Shown: positions 35,273 to 44,910, counted from the stretch's first letter. The stretch: 64,000 bases of DNA from Mannheimia haemolytica (GCA_900638155.1 LR134495.1:2271739-2335738), one strand, 5' to 3'. Notes: a model not told the origin generated them from the sequence alone. Program-made: numbers and translations.

Positions 35273-36355
35273 TTAAGGCTGATCCGACAACGCCGCTAAC
35301 TGATCCGCTTGATATTCAGTGATAATCGGTTGGATCAATTCATCAATTTTGCCGTTCATTACTTCATCTAAACGATAAACCGTGAGGTTAATACGGTGGT
35401 CGGTCACACGTCCTTGCGGGTAGTTGTAGGTGCGAATCTTATCCGAACGGTCGCCCGAACCGAGTAAGTTACGGCGAGTATCGGCCTGCTCCTGTGCCTG
35501 TTTCTCTTTTTCTACCTGCACAATACGAGAAGCCAATACTGCCAACGCTTTGGCTTTGTTTTTGTGTTGTGAACGCTCGTCTTGGCATTCAACGACAATC
35601 CCTGTTGGAATGTGGGTAATTCGCACCGCAGAGTCGGTGGTATTAACGTGCTGACCGCCTGCACCCGATGAGCGGTAAGTGTCAATTCGCAAATCAGACG
35701 GATTGATTTCCGGCATTTCACTTTCCGGCAACTCCGGCATTACTGCCACAGTGCAAGCAGAGGTGTGAATACGCCCTTGTGATTCGGTTTTCGGCACACG
35801 TTGTACACGGTGTCCGCCCGATTCAAATTTAAGCTGGCCGTAAACGCCTTCGCCTGAAATTTTCACAATGATCTCTTTGTATCCGCCTTGTTCGCTCTCA
35901 TTTGCCGAAAGCTCTTCAATCCGCCAGCGTTTGCTTTCGCAGTAACGGCTGTACATACGGTATAAATCGCCGGCAAAAATACCTGCCTCGTCACCGCCCG
36001 TACCGGCACGGATTTCAAGGAATGCGTTGTATTCATCATTCGGATCTTTCGGTAATAGTAAAATTTGTAAATGTTGCTCGAGGTTTTCAATTTCGGCTTT
36101 GTTTTCCGCAATTTCTTCCGCTGCCATATCCTTCATATCAGGATCATCGAGCAATAATTGAGCCTCTTCAATATCGTTGTTCAGCTTTTTCCAGCGGTTA
36201 AAGGTGCCAACCACTTCTTCTAGTTGCGAATATTCTTTGGAATAAGCTCGGAATTTGTCTTGATCGGAAATAATTGAGGCATCGCCAAGTAACGCCTGTA
36301 ACTCTTCGTGGCGTTCGCTTAAACTTTCTAATTTATTGATAATCGAATCTTTCAT
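35273..36355 (-). CDS. prfA: Peptide chain release factor 1
   Basis: 360 residues, standard size. Terminates at UAA and UAG. The recognition region of domain 2 reads [14 protein letters not shown]; the catalytic GGQ is Gly233-Gly234-Gln235 in [18 protein letters not shown]. Also [20 protein letters not shown] in domain 3. In enterics hemA precedes prfA; here no hemA is adjacent and pabA lies upstream with its own hairpin. Confidence 0.98.
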   Translation of the reverse strand: MKDSIINKLESLSERHEELQALLGDASIISDQDKFRAYSKEYSQLEEVVGTFNRWKKLNNDIEEAQLLLDDPDMKDMAAEEIAENKAEIENLEQHLQILLLPKDPNDEYNAFLEIRAGTGGDEAGIFAGDLYRMYSRYCESKRWRIEELSANESEQGGYKEIIVKISGEGVYGQLKFESGGHRVQRVPKTESQGRIHTSACTVAVMPELPESEMPEINPSDLRIDTYRSSGAGGQHVNTTDSAVRITHIPTGIVVECQDERSQHKNKAKALAVLASRIVQVEKEKQAQEQADTRRNLLGSGDRSDKIRTYNYPQGRVTDHRINLTVYRLDEVMNGKIDELIQPIITEYQADQLAALSDQP

Positions 36356-36381
36356 TTAAATTATCTCTTGCATATTAAGGG

Positions 36382-36399
36382 GGCGAAAAATTTTTCGCC
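36382..36399 (-). terminator. Palindrome between pabA and prfA
   Basis: GGCGAAAAATTTTTCGCC, perfect 9-bp arms without loop bases, 50 bases after the pabA stop. Termination is plausible but unproven. Confidence 0.45.
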
Positions 36400-36450
36400 T
36401 CTATAGATTTTAAAAGGGTAAATAACTGACGGATTATAGCGGATTTCACG

Positions 36451-37035
36451 CTAAAAATCTTGTTTAATCTCAAGCCAATTTGCCAACATTTGCTGACCAA
36501 ATTCAGTGATAAAAGATTCCGGGTGAAACTGCACGCCAAAAATCGGCAAATCTTGATGTTTAAACGCCATTAACACATTTTGATCGCAAATGGCGGTCGG
36601 TACAAGCGGTGTATTTTGCAACGAATTTTGCAAAATGCCCCAAGAGTGATACAGCCCAACTTTCAACTGCTTAGGTAAGCCTTTAAATATGGGGTTCGGC
36701 TCAATTTGAGTGAGTGTGCGTTGCTGCCCGTGTCTAACATCGTTTAAGTTATATAACTTACCGCCGAAAAACTCGCAAATCGTTTGATGCCCCAAGCAAA
36801 CCCCTAGAATCGATTTAGTTTGATGATAACGCTCCAACATCGCAAAGGTTTGTGGATAGGCTCTCGGCACATCAGGGCCGGGCGAAATCAAAATATGGCT
36901 AAAATGCTCCACCTCATTGAGGTCAAGCTCTTCAACCAGCCCCACTTTCGCCGGCACATCAAGCTTACGGAGTAAATCCACCAAGTTGAAGGTAAAAGAG
37001 TCGTGGTTGTCGATGATTAATAGTTTTTTTAGCAT
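36451..37035 (-). CDS. pabA: Aminodeoxychorismate (or anthranilate) synthase glutamine amidotransferase subunit
   Basis: 194 residues, class I amidotransferase. Catalytic triad visible: Cys80 in LGVCLGHQTI, His171 and Glu173 in FHPES; oxyanion site ISPGPDVP. Start IIDNHDSFTFNLVDLL is typical of TrpG/PabA. No trp genes are near, while pabB and pabC lie 1.7 kb away on the opposite strand beyond rmuC, so the folate role (PabA) is preferred. It feeds ammonia to PabB. Confidence 0.88.
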   Translation of the reverse strand: MLKKLLIIDNHDSFTFNLVDLLRKLDVPAKVGLVEELDLNEVEHFSHILISPGPDVPRAYPQTFAMLERYHQTKSILGVCLGHQTICEFFGGKLYNLNDVRHGQQRTLTQIEPNPIFKGLPKQLKVGLYHSWGILQNSLQNTPLVPTAICDQNVLMAFKHQDLPIFGVQFHPESFITEFGQQMLANWLEIKQDF

Positions 37036-37097
37036 TTTATTATTTTCTTTAGTATTTCAAATCACCCCATATTTTTGTAGGGAATAAAGAGATTTGA

Positions 37098-38717
37098 CTA
37101 TTCTTCCAATAATTCTCTCGATACTATTTCCAATTTAATAGTATCCACCTCGTTTTCAATTAGCTCAACCTGCGGCACAATTTGGCTTGCTTTGCTTGAA
37201 AGATGTTGGAATCGTTCCACTTTGCCTAGTAAGCCTTGTCGCCCAACTAACGAGGTAACGGTTTGATTGTATTGATTATTTGCGGTATTTAGCGTGTTAC
37301 CTAATTTAGCTAACCGATCGGCAACTGCACACACTTGGTTGTAAATTTCGCCGGCTTTTTCGCTAATTTCACGCGCCTCGCTGTTGCCTCGTTCAATCCG
37401 CCATAAATTAGCGACCGTGCGTAAAATCGGCATTAAGGTGGTGTGAGAAACTAAAATCACATTGCGTTCATAGCCAAAGTTAAACAATTGCGGATCGTGC
37501 TTCATCGCCTCAATATAAGCCGGCTCAATAGGAATAAACATCAGCACAAAATCAGGGCTTTTAATGCCTAATAATGCACTGTAGTTCTTCTTAGATAACC
37601 CCTCAATGTGATTGCGTAGCGAACGGCAATGTTCGTCTAATGCCTGTGAAATTGCAAAATTTTCCTCTGATCTGACCGCTTGATCATAAGCTACTAACGA
37701 GACTTTACTGTCAATAATCAGATGTTTTTGATCCGGCAAATGCACCACAAAATCAGGGGCAAAACGTCGCCCCTCTTCATCACGAAAACTCTCTTGAGCT
37801 TGGTAATGCTCGCCTGCGAGTAAACCGGCAGATTGCAAGGCACTTTCAAGCTGTACTTCGCCCCAGTTGCCGGCAATTTTATTATTGCCTTTTAATGCCG
37901 TTGCCAGATTTTGTGCCTCTTCCGACATTGAAACGCCAATTTGTAGCACCCGCTTAATTTCAGCTTCTAAATTCGCCGAGCCTTTGAGCGACTCACTATG
38001 CACCTCATTCACCCGTTTTTGAAAGCCTTCAATTTGCTCTTTGAACGGTTTCAGTAGTGCTTCTAACGAGCTTTGGTTTGTTTCACTAAAACGCTTGCTT
38101 TTTTCATCTAGAATTTGTTGTGCTAAATGTTGAAATTCCACATTAAGCTGTTGTTTTACTTCAATAAAATTACGTTGTTGTGCTTCAAAATTTGCCTGTT
38201 TTTCCGACAGCGTAGTACGCAGTTCGGTCAGCTCGTTTTGTACCTCGTTTAAACGGCTAAATAACGCTTGATTTTCCCGCTCTTTGGTCGAGAGTGAACT
38301 TTGGCTAAATTGTAGCTGTTCTTCCAAACTTTCTGCCTTTGCTTGGGAAGAACCCACTCTCTCTTTTAGCTCATTAATATAGCGTTCCAGCTGATTTTCT
38401 TGCTGTTCGGCAAGTTCAATTTTTTGCAGAAATCGTTGTAGTTGTCCGTCTCGCTCGCTCAAACGTTCACTTACTGCTTCATATTTAGTCTGTTGCTGAA
38501 TTGCCCACTGCTCAAGCTGATTTTTTTCTTGAGCCAACACCTCATATTTTTGCTGAATTTGTTCAAAATTTGCGGTGATTTTGTCAAGATCTTGGCTTAA
38601 CTCATAGGCATCTCGCTGATAACGGGATTTCAAGAAAAAGAGATAAACGCCTACCAGCACACAAACGGCAAGAGCGATGTAGATCCCAATTTCTTGAAAA
38701 TAAATGGCGTTGTTCAT
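37098..38717 (-). CDS. rmuC: DNA recombination protein RmuC
   Basis: 539 residues from ATG 38717, which has AAGG at proper spacing and begins with a membrane anchor (IGIYIALAVCVLVGVYLFF); the longer frame overlaps the divergent pabB promoter. Then a long coiled coil (about residues 35-200, heptad-like and rich in Gln/Glu) and the RmuC nuclease-like domain: GNWGEVQLESALQSAG, FAPDFVVHLPDQKHLIIDSKVSL, DFVLMFIPIEPAY, LVSHTTLMPILRTVANLWR. Loss of RmuC raises inversion between repeats in E. coli; its biochemical activity is not settled. Confidence 0.93.
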   Translation of the reverse strand: MNNAIYFQEIGIYIALAVCVLVGVYLFFLKSRYQRDAYELSQDLDKITANFEQIQQKYEVLAQEKNQLEQWAIQQQTKYEAVSERLSERDGQLQRFLQKIELAEQQENQLERYINELKERVGSSQAKAESLEEQLQFSQSSLSTKERENQALFSRLNEVQNELTELRTTLSEKQANFEAQQRNFIEVKQQLNVEFQHLAQQILDEKSKRFSETNQSSLEALLKPFKEQIEGFQKRVNEVHSESLKGSANLEAEIKRVLQIGVSMSEEAQNLATALKGNNKIAGNWGEVQLESALQSAGLLAGEHYQAQESFRDEEGRRFAPDFVVHLPDQKHLIIDSKVSLVAYDQAVRSEENFAISQALDEHCRSLRNHIEGLSKKNYSALLGIKSPDFVLMFIPIEPAYIEAMKHDPQLFNFGYERNVILVSHTTLMPILRTVANLWRIERGNSEAREISEKAGEIYNQVCAVADRLAKLGNTLNTANNQYNQTVTSLVGRQGLLGKVERFQHLSSKASQIVPQVELIENEVDTIKLEIVSRELLEE

Positions 38718-38781
38718 CGGTAAAACCTTTTTTAAAAAATGCTTTTCAAATCTATTGCTTTGCATTATAACAGAGCTTTTG

Positions 38782-39789
38782 ATGATTCAGCCAATTTCAG
38801 CCATTGTGTTTTCTATGCAAGATTTTATCCACCAAGCCAATCACTACGGGCAAACCAAACGCCCTTTTTTCTTCTTAATTGATTTTGAACAGCAAAAACC
38901 GCTCCTTTTTCCGTTGGAACAGGCTCACGCAAGCGGTCTTTTTTTTGAGTTTTTTTGCAAATCGAATCTCGAAAAAACACTTGGAAAACCGACTAAAGCT
39001 TTTGAATTTTCGGCAAATCCGATTCCGTTTAGCAAATACCAAACCGGGTTTGAACTAGTGAAAAAGGAAATTCAAGCCGGCAATAGCTACTTGCTGAATT
39101 TAAGCTACCCGACTGCGATTGAAACCAATTATTCATTGGCGGAAATTTTTGCGGCTAGCAAAGCAAAATATAAATGTTATTTGCAAGACCGATTCGTCTG
39201 TTTTTCCCCTGAATGCTTTGTGCGAATTAAAAATAACCGCATTTTTTCCTACCCGATGAAAGGCACAATTAATGCAAGCGAGGAGAATGCCGAACAGAAA
39301 TTAATGGCTTCAGAAAAAGAGTTCACCGAGCATAATACCATTGTAGATTTGATCCGAAATGACTTGGCGTTAGTGGCGAAAAATATTGAAGTGACGAAAT
39401 ACCGTTATGTGGAAAAAGTCGAAACTCATCGAGGGGCAATTTTGCAGACAAGTTCTGAGATTTGCGGAGAACTTGCTGAAAATTGGCAAGAAAATATCGG
39501 TTCGATATTGGCAAAATTACTGCCTGCCGGCTCCATTAGCGGTGCACCGAAAGAAAAAACGGTTTCGATTATTCAGCAAGCGGAATTAGGAAAACGGGGT
39601 TACTACACCGGTATTTTGGGTTATTTTGATGGCGAGAGCTTAGAAAGTGCGGTGGCAATTCGTTACATTGCTCAAACCTCAAACGGGCTGGTGTTTCATA
39701 GTGGTGGTGGCATTACCTCACAAAGTGTGTTAGCTGATGAATATAATGAAATGTTAGAGAAAGTCTATGTGCCGATTTCCACTATTTGA
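38782..39789 (+). CDS. pabB: Aminodeoxychorismate synthase component I
   Basis: 335 residues from ATG 38782; ATG 38815 (MQDFIHQANHYG) is an equally possible start and neither has a strong ribosome site. Chorismate-binding enzyme core: PMKGTINASEENAEQ (the PxKGT lysine region), EHNTIVDLIRNDLA, PAGSISGAPKEKTV, GYYTGILGYFD, AIRYIAQTSNGLVFHSGGGI. Shorter than E. coli PabB (453), lacking much of the N-terminal part, as in other Pasteurellaceae. Uses ammonia from PabA to make 4-amino-4-deoxychorismate. Overlaps pabC by 23 bases. Confidence 0.9.
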   Translation: MIQPISAIVFSMQDFIHQANHYGQTKRPFFFLIDFEQQKPLLFPLEQAHASGLFFEFFCKSNLEKTLGKPTKAFEFSANPIPFSKYQTGFELVKKEIQAGNSYLLNLSYPTAIETNYSLAEIFAASKAKYKCYLQDRFVCFSPECFVRIKNNRIFSYPMKGTINASEENAEQKLMASEKEFTEHNTIVDLIRNDLALVAKNIEVTKYRYVEKVETHRGAILQTSSEICGELAENWQENIGSILAKLLPAGSISGAPKEKTVSIIQQAELGKRGYYTGILGYFDGESLESAVAIRYIAQTSNGLVFHSGGGITSQSVLADEYNEMLEKVYVPISTI

Positions 39790-40387
39790 AACCCTTTCGA
39801 TTATTGACGGACAAGTTCAGAACTTGCAGTATCATCAGCAACGTTTTGAGAAAGCAACACAAGAATATTTCGGTTGTGAACCTCGTTTTAGGCTTGCTGA
39901 TATTTTAGTTATGCCAGAGGCTTATCAACAGGGCAAAGTACGTTGTCGAATAGATTATAACGCAACAGAATTTGAGCTGAAATTTTTTGCTTATTCGCCC
40001 AAAAAAGTAGAACGTTTTCGCTTGGTTGAGGTGGAAAATTGGGATTATCACCTCAAATTTAGCGACCGCAAGCGGTTTGATTTGCTCCCTATTTTGCAAA
40101 ATGAAGAGGTGATTATTCTTAATAACGGCTATGTTAGTGATTGTTCCATCGGCAATTTACTGTTCCTAAAACAAGGGATTTGGTATAGCCCACAACATTA
40201 TTTGCTCAAAGGCACACAACTTAGTAGATTGCTTGATGAGGGGAAAGTTGTTTTAACCAAAATCACCAAACAAGATTTGCATCAATATGAAAAAATTATG
40301 CTGATTAATGCTCTCAATCCCTTTGAGGAATCAAGAGCGTTGTCTTGCTCGCAAATTTATTTTTGTGATCTTGATCGAAAATCCTAA
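39767..40387 (+). CDS. pabC: Aminodeoxychorismate lyase, class IV aminotransferase-like
   Basis: 206 residues, shorter than E. coli PabC (269). The fold-type IV pattern is there: PLFETLSIIDGQVQNLQYHQQR at the start in two pieces, the PLP lysine candidate in KFSDRKRFDLL, and VIILNNGYVSDCSIGNLLF. It releases pyruvate from aminodeoxychorismate, giving p-aminobenzoate for folate. The start codon lies inside the pabB end, indicating coupling and supporting the assignment. The compact form is normal for the family in Haemophilus-like species. Confidence 0.83.
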   Translation: MCRFPLFETLSIIDGQVQNLQYHQQRFEKATQEYFGCEPRFRLADILVMPEAYQQGKVRCRIDYNATEFELKFFAYSPKKVERFRLVEVENWDYHLKFSDRKRFDLLPILQNEEVIILNNGYVSDCSIGNLLFLKQGIWYSPQHYLLKGTQLSRLLDEGKVVLTKITKQDLHQYEKIMLINALNPFEESRALSCSQIYFCDLDRKS

Positions 40388-40395
40388 AAAAATGC

Positions 40396-40434
40396 TTGCA
40401 ACTGGATAAGTAAATACTATAATAATATACAGTT
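40396..40434 (+). promoter_or_regulatory. recA promoter with LexA (SOS) box
   Basis: TTGCAA (40396-40401), 16-base spacer, TATAAT (40418-40423). Overlapping the -10 is TACTATAATAATATACAGTT (40415-40434), an SOS box with a perfect ACAG half and a CTAT instead of CTGT half. Confidence 0.72.
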
Positions 40435-40487
40435 ATTTTGTAGCAACAAGCGGTTGCTTTTAGATAAAAGTTTACAAAGGATAGAAT

Positions 40488-41594
40488 ATGGCAGAGAAAA
40501 AAAGTCAAAAGAACACGCCGGTTAAACAGGTTGATCCGGAACAAAAAGAAAAAGCGTTGGCAGCCGCATTAGCTCAAATTGAAAAGCAATTTGGCAAAGG
40601 CTCAATTATGAAGTTAGGCGATACTCAAGCCCTTGATATTGAAGCAGTTTCAACCGGTTCTCTTGGTTTAGACTCAGCATTAGGCATTGGTGGTTTACCA
40701 ATGGGTCGTATTGTGGAAATTTATGGGCCGGAATCTTCAGGTAAAACCACATTAACTTTATCTGTGGTGGCTCAAGCCCAAAAAAATGGTAAAACTTGTG
40801 CCTTTATTGATGCCGAACACGCACTTGATCCTATTTATGCCCGTAAGTTAGGGGTAGATACAGATGGATTATTAATTTCGCAACCGGATAACGGCGAACA
40901 AGCCTTAGAAATTTGTGATGCGTTAGTTCGCTCCGGTGCGGTTGATGTGATTATTGTGGACTCTGTTGCGGCACTTACACCAAAAGCAGAAATTGAAGGC
41001 GATATGGGTGATTCCCATATGGGCTTACAAGCTCGTTTAATGTCACAAGCATTGCGTAAATTAACCGCAAATATCAAAGCAACTAACTGCTTGGTGATTT
41101 TCATTAACCAAATTCGTATGAAAATTGGGGTAATGTTCGGTAACCCTGAAACCACAACTGGTGGTAATGCCCTTAAATTCTATGCTTCAGTACGTTTAGA
41201 TATTCGTCGTTCAGGCGTAGTAAAAGACGGTGATGAGGTTATCGGTAGCGAAACAAAAGTGAAAATTGTGAAAAACAAGGTTGCTCCACCGTTCCGTGAA
41301 GTGCAATTTGATATTATGTACGGTGAAGGCATTGCCCGTATGAATGAATTGCTCATATTGGCTGAATCTCACGGCTTTATTAATAAAGCAGGCGCTTGGT
41401 TCTCTTATGAAGGGGAGAAAATCGGTCAGGGTAAAAATAATGCGATTAAATGGTTAAAAGAACACCCTGAAGTGGCGAGTAAAATTGAGCAAGATATTCG
41501 AAATCTACTCATTTCAAACCCGACTTTTACAGCTACTCCAGATTCTGAAAATGCAGACAATGCAGATGATGAATTTAGTGAAGAAGAACTCTAA
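40488..41594 (+). CDS. recA: Recombinase A
   Basis: 368 residues. Walker [10 protein letters not shown] at 80-88, [30 protein letters not shown], loop L2 [21 protein letters not shown], and an acidic tail ([13 protein letters not shown]). Carries out strand exchange and triggers LexA cleavage; in naturally competent Pasteurellaceae it also integrates incoming DNA. AAGGAT precedes the ATG. recX follows after a hairpin. Confidence 0.99.
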   Translation: MAEKKSQKNTPVKQVDPEQKEKALAAALAQIEKQFGKGSIMKLGDTQALDIEAVSTGSLGLDSALGIGGLPMGRIVEIYGPESSGKTTLTLSVVAQAQKNGKTCAFIDAEHALDPIYARKLGVDTDGLLISQPDNGEQALEICDALVRSGAVDVIIVDSVAALTPKAEIEGDMGDSHMGLQARLMSQALRKLTANIKATNCLVIFINQIRMKIGVMFGNPETTTGGNALKFYASVRLDIRRSGVVKDGDEVIGSETKVKIVKNKVAPPFREVQFDIMYGEGIARMNELLILAESHGFINKAGAWFSYEGEKIGQGKNNAIKWLKEHPEVASKIEQDIRNLLISNPTFTATPDSENADNADDEFSEEEL

Positions 41595-41602
41595 TTAAAT
41601 GT

Positions 41603-41637
41603 ATGCGGTTTTCGCTCAACGTGAAAATCGCATTTTT
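41603..41637 (+). terminator. Hairpin between recA and recX
   Basis: ATGCGGTTTTC / GAAAATCGCAT (one mismatch) followed by TTTTTATTT. Acts as a terminator or, as in enterics, an attenuator that lets some transcripts into recX. Confidence 0.75.
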
Positions 41638-41651
41638 ATTTCTAACCCACT

Positions 41652-42131
41652 ATGACAACGACTTCTACTGCAAAAACAAATAAATACACAGCGGTCAATT
41701 ATCTGCTATATTTACTTTCAAAGCGTGATTACAGCGAGCAAGAGCTACGGCAAAAACTCAAGCAAAAAGAGTATGATATAGCGGATATTGATGGTGCTAT
41801 TGAAAAAGCCCAAGCGAATCAGTGGCAAAGTGATGAACGCTTTTGTACCGCTTTTATCCGTTATCGCTCAATGCAAGGCATTGGGCCTCGCCGCTTAAAG
41901 CAAGAGCTAAAACTTAAAGGGGTAAAAGATTGGTTAATTAACCAAGAATTAGAAAACGCCGAAGTGGATTGGTTTGAATTAGCGGAGCAAATTTTTGAGA
42001 AAAAACGGCCGCTTGTATGGGATCTGAAAGCAAAGCAGAAAATGTGGCGATTTATGGTCAGCCGTGGTTTTTATCACGATCATTTTAGTCATTTAATGGA
42101 TCTGGATTACAGCAGCGATGAATATGAATAG
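41652..42131 (+). CDS. recX: Regulatory protein RecX
   Basis: 159 residues, three-helix repeats: [40 protein letters not shown], and a C-terminal [18 protein letters not shown]. Inhibits RecA filament growth. The place right after recA is diagnostic. A USS (GGCCGCTTGTATGG) is inside the gene. Its end overlaps the beginning of yqfB's frame. Confidence 0.94.
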   Translation: MTTTSTAKTNKYTAVNYLLYLLSKRDYSEQELRQKLKQKEYDIADIDGAIEKAQANQWQSDERFCTAFIRYRSMQGIGPRRLKQELKLKGVKDWLINQELENAEVDWFELAEQIFEKKRPLVWDLKAKQKMWRFMVSRGFYHDHFSHLMDLDYSSDEYE

Positions 42132-42435
42132 AGAGAAAATTACCTTTTTCAGCCGATTCGAAACCGATATTTTAAGCGGTAAAAAAACAATTACGATTCG
42201 AGACAAATCAGAATCTTACTTTCAACCAAACCAAGAATTAGCTGTTTTTACCAACGAAACCGATAGATTTTTCGCTAATATCAAAGTGCTATCAGTAACA
42301 CCGATTCACTACGCTGAATTAAACGAACAACACGCTAAACAAGAAAATATGAGCTTAGCCGAATTGAAACAAGTTATTCGAGAGATTTATCCGAACGACA
42401 ATGCGTTTTTTGTGATTGAATTTATACTTATTTAG
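42124..42435 (+). CDS. yqfB: N4-acetylcytidine amidohydrolase, ASCH domain (YqfB)
   Basis: 103 residues from ATG 42124, equal to E. coli YqfB; an ATG two codons upstream is also open. ASCH pattern: [22 protein letters not shown] and [27 protein letters not shown] at the end. E. coli YqfB hydrolyses N4-acetylcytidine using a Lys/Thr/Glu set; the lysines in SGKKTITIR and Glu in KQENMS agree. Starts within the last codons of recX, so translation is coupled. Confidence 0.88.
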   Translation: MNREKITFFSRFETDILSGKKTITIRDKSESYFQPNQELAVFTNETDRFFANIKVLSVTPIHYAELNEQHAKQENMSLAELKQVIREIYPNDNAFFVIEFILI

Positions 42436-42444
42436 TGAATCCGT

Positions 42445-42981
42445 ATGGTGCTTTTTAAATCAACCAAACACACTGAAATTTGTCCACAATGTGGCTCACC
42501 GTTACAAATCAAGCAAGGTAAAAAAGGGTTGTTTTTGGGTTGTTCAGCTTACCCCGATTGCGATTATATTAAACCATTACATCAAGCCAGCCACATTATT
42601 AAGGAATTAGATGAGCGTTGTCCTGAATGTGGTGGAAACCTGCAACTAAAACAAGGCAATTACGGCATTTTTATCGGCTGTAGCCATTATCCTGAATGCC
42701 ATTTTATCGTCCACGAAGAAGCTGAAATTGAAGAAGAGTTTGATTGCCCGGAATGCCAAACTCATAAACTGGTGGCAAGAAAAGGGCGTTCCGGTAAGAC
42801 ATTTTATGGTTGTACTGGCTTTCCAAGCTGTAAATTCACTCTAGCCGGAAAGCCGGTTAAACACAAATGCGATGTGTGTGGCTGCGAATTGGCAAGCGTG
42901 AAAAAAGTAAAAGGTAAACAAACCTATATTTGTGCCAATAAAACTTGCCTACACCAAATAGAAATCCAATCAAATGAATAA
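42445..42981 (+). CDS. Topoisomerase-type C4 zinc-ribbon protein, YrdD-like
   Basis: 178 residues made of four zinc ribbons: CPQCGS...[17 protein letters not shown]...[17 protein letters not shown]...[11 protein letters not shown] and a last CDVCGC...CANKTC. The first three match the zf-C4 of topoisomerase I C-termini. A nucleic-acid-binding role is likely. It is next to tsaC and aroE as in E. coli (yrdD-tsaC-aroE), and its end overlaps the tsaC start by 8 bases. Confidence 0.9.
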   Translation: MVLFKSTKHTEICPQCGSPLQIKQGKKGLFLGCSAYPDCDYIKPLHQASHIIKELDERCPECGGNLQLKQGNYGIFIGCSHYPECHFIVHEEAEIEEEFDCPECQTHKLVARKGRSGKTFYGCTGFPSCKFTLAGKPVKHKCDVCGCELASVKKVKGKQTYICANKTCLHQIEIQSNE

Positions 42982-43528
42982 TTTTTTAGATATTGTTAAT
43001 CAACTGAAACAGAACGAAGTAATTGCTTACCCAACCGAAGCAGTATTTGGCTTAGGTTGCAATCCGCAAAGTGAAACAGCCGTTCGTAAATTGCTTGCGT
43101 TAAAACAGCGCCCAGAGGAAAAAGGGTTAATTTTATTAGCCTCTGAGCTAAGCTATCTTCTGCCTTATATTGATGAAAGCAAAATGACAGAGCAGGCTTG
43201 GCAACGCCTAAGCCATATTGGCGAGCAGGCAATTACTTGGATCGTACCGGTTAAAAATACTGTGCCAAGTTACCTCACCGGCAAATTTGATTCTATTGCC
43301 GTACGTTTATGTAATGTGCCGGCGGTGGTTCAGTTGTGTGAGGCAATCGGCGTTGCGTTGACCTCTACCAGTGCGAATTTGAGCGGAGAACCCCCTTGTC
43401 GCAGTGCAAAAGAAGTTATCAATCAGTTTGGTCAAGATTTTCCTGTATTGCACGCAGATACGCTCGGTAGAGAAAACCCTTCCGAAATTCGAGATATTTT
43501 CAGCCAACAGATTTTTAGACAAGGATAA
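42974..43528 (+). CDS. tsaC: Threonylcarbamoyl-AMP synthase
   Basis: 184 residues, YrdC/Sua5 fold. Seen: [54 protein letters not shown] and [14 protein letters not shown]. Makes the activated threonylcarbamoyl group for t6A37 in tRNAs that read ANN codons. Ends 6 bases before aroE. Confidence 0.95.
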   Translation: MNNFLDIVNQLKQNEVIAYPTEAVFGLGCNPQSETAVRKLLALKQRPEEKGLILLASELSYLLPYIDESKMTEQAWQRLSHIGEQAITWIVPVKNTVPSYLTGKFDSIAVRLCNVPAVVQLCEAIGVALTSTSANLSGEPPCRSAKEVINQFGQDFPVLHADTLGRENPSEIRDIFSQQIFRQG

Positions 43529-43534
43529 GTTGAA

Positions 43535-44350
43535 ATGAACCGATATGCCGTATGGGGCAACCCGATTGCTCAAAGTAAATCCCCCCGTATTCATCAACTC
43601 TTTGCTTTACAAACCCAACGCAACATTGAATATATCGCTAAATTAGGTGATGAAACGGCTTTTGAGCAACAATTAGCTGATTTTTTCGCTCTAGGTGCAA
43701 AAGGTTGCAACATCACTGCTCCTTTTAAAGAAAGAGCCTTTAAATTGGCAGATGCATTTAGCGAAACCGCTTTGTTGGCACAGGCGTGTAATACGCTTAA
43801 ACGCTTAGAAGATGGACGGTTATATGCCGATAATACTGACGGGGCCGGTTTAGTTTCTGATTTGGAACGGCTAGGTTGGTTACAAAAAGGGCATAAAACC
43901 TTAATTCTTGGAGCAGGTGGAGCAACCAAAGGCGTATTACTTCCGTTACTTAAAGCGGGGTTAGAGATTACTCTATATAACCGCACGCAGGAGAAAGCGG
44001 TCGTTTTAGCCGAAAAATTTGGCAAAATTCAGACCGCTTGTTTAAGCGATTTGGCAAACCAACGGTTTAATTTAATTATCAATGCCACCTCTCTCGGACT
44101 GCAAGGCAAATATGTTGAACTGCCTAAATCCGTCGTAGCTTCGGCGAATATTTACGATATGCAATATGCCCCCAATATGCAAACTCCTTTTCTCAATTAT
44201 GCAAGACGTTGTGGAGCAACAGCGTGCCAAGACGGATTAGGAATGTTGGTTGGACAGGCAGCGTTTGCGTTTTCTTTGTGGGAAGGGCAATTCCCCGATG
44301 TTGAGCCTGTACTGGCTCAATTAAAATTAGAAATGCAAACGGTGAAATAG
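43535..44350 (+). CDS. aroE: Shikimate dehydrogenase (NADP)
   Basis: 271 residues. Shikimate-binding AVWGNPIAQSKSPRIHQLF, NITAPFKERAF with the catalytic Lys, LYADNTDGAGLVSDL with the catalytic Asp, and the nucleotide loop LILGAGGATKGVLLPL. It reduces 3-dehydroshikimate in chorismate synthesis, which feeds the pab genes upstream. Two uptake cores lie in the coding region (AGAAAGCGGTC, GACCGCTTG). Last gene of the yrdD-tsaC-aroE unit. Confidence 0.97.
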   Translation: MNRYAVWGNPIAQSKSPRIHQLFALQTQRNIEYIAKLGDETAFEQQLADFFALGAKGCNITAPFKERAFKLADAFSETALLAQACNTLKRLEDGRLYADNTDGAGLVSDLERLGWLQKGHKTLILGAGGATKGVLLPLLKAGLEITLYNRTQEKAVVLAEKFGKIQTACLSDLANQRFNLIINATSLGLQGKYVELPKSVVASANIYDMQYAPNMQTPFLNYARRCGATACQDGLGMLVGQAAFAFSLWEGQFPDVEPVLAQLKLEMQTVK

Positions 44351-44455
44351 CAGAATATAAGCTATTATTTTATAAACAAAAAATGCTAGATTTAAGCCAA
44401 AACGACGAATAACTATACAAGCGAACCAAAAATTCAATTTTTTTAAAAAAAGTAT

Positions 44456-44484
44456 TTGACGGAAAGCCCTAAAATCAGCATAAT
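44456..44484 (+). promoter_or_regulatory. Promoter of the tRNA cluster
   Basis: TTGACG, 17-base spacer, CATAAT; the first tRNA begins 33 bases downstream. A strong sigma70 shape, with the GCACACCG stretch after the -10 being GC-rich as in stringently controlled promoters. Confidence 0.7.
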
Positions 44485-44516
44485 GCACACCGTTGACCGA
44501 TATGGTGAACGCAAAT

Positions 44517-44593
44517 GGCTACATAGCTCAGCTGGTTAGAGCACAACACTCATAATGTTGGGGTCGCAAGTTCGAATCTCGCTGTAGCCACCA
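44517..44593 (+). tRNA. tRNA-Met (CAT), elongator
   Basis: Cloverleaf with acceptor GGCTACA / TGTAGCC, anticodon CAT in CACTCATAATG, T-loop GTTCGAATC and encoded CCA. Overall it is close to E. coli elongator tRNA-Met; the paired first base pair (G-C) argues against an initiator. Confidence 0.93.
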
Positions 44594-44595
44594 TT

Positions 44596-44680
44596 GCGGG
44601 ACTGGCGAAATTGGTAGACGCACCAGATTTAGGTTCTGGCGCCGCGAGGTGTGTGGGTTCAAGTCCCTCGTCCCGCACCA
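44596..44680 (+). tRNA. tRNA-Leu (TAG)
   Basis: Class II tRNA with long variable arm: acceptor GCGGGAC / GTCCCGC, anticodon TAG within CAGATTTAGGTTCTG, GTTCAAGTC T-loop, encoded CCA. Two bases after tRNA-Met. Confidence 0.95.
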
Positions 44681-44705
44681 TTTATCGATTAACAAAAATT
44701 AGTGT

Positions 44706-44780
44706 TGGGGTATCGCCAAGCGGTAAGGCACCGGGTTTTGATCTCGGCATCCCTAGGTTCGAATCCTAGTACCCCAGCCA
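44706..44780 (+). tRNA. tRNA-Gln (TTG), copy 1
   Basis: Acceptor TGGGGTA / TACCCCA, anticodon TTG in GGTTTTGATCTC, T-loop GGTTCGAATCC, ending GCCA (CCA encoded). Includes an AAGCGGT uptake core by chance in the D-arm. Confidence 0.95.
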
Positions 44781-44835
44781 CTTAATTTCAAACATTCAAA
44801 TCTATATAAGCTAACGTAAGTTAGTTTTTTTCTTT

Positions 44836-44910
44836 TGGGGTATCGCCAAGCGGTAAGGCACCGGGTTTTGATCTCGGCATCCCTAGGTTCGAATCCTAGT
44901 ACCCCAGCCA
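44836..44910 (+). tRNA. tRNA-Gln (TTG), copy 2
   Basis: Identical over its full 75 bases to the copy 55 bases upstream; the spacers around them are unrelated, so duplication and later conversion or tight selection keep them the same. Confidence 0.95.

Noticed and set aside
43594..44025. 143-codon minus-strand frame
   Set aside because: Entirely inside aroE, which has clear catalytic motifs; the antisense product is Ser/Ala-rich with no family resemblance.
44706..44910. Direct repeat that could be an attachment site or short CRISPR-like pair
   Set aside because: The repeat is two complete tRNA-Gln genes; there are no further units and no integrase nearby.
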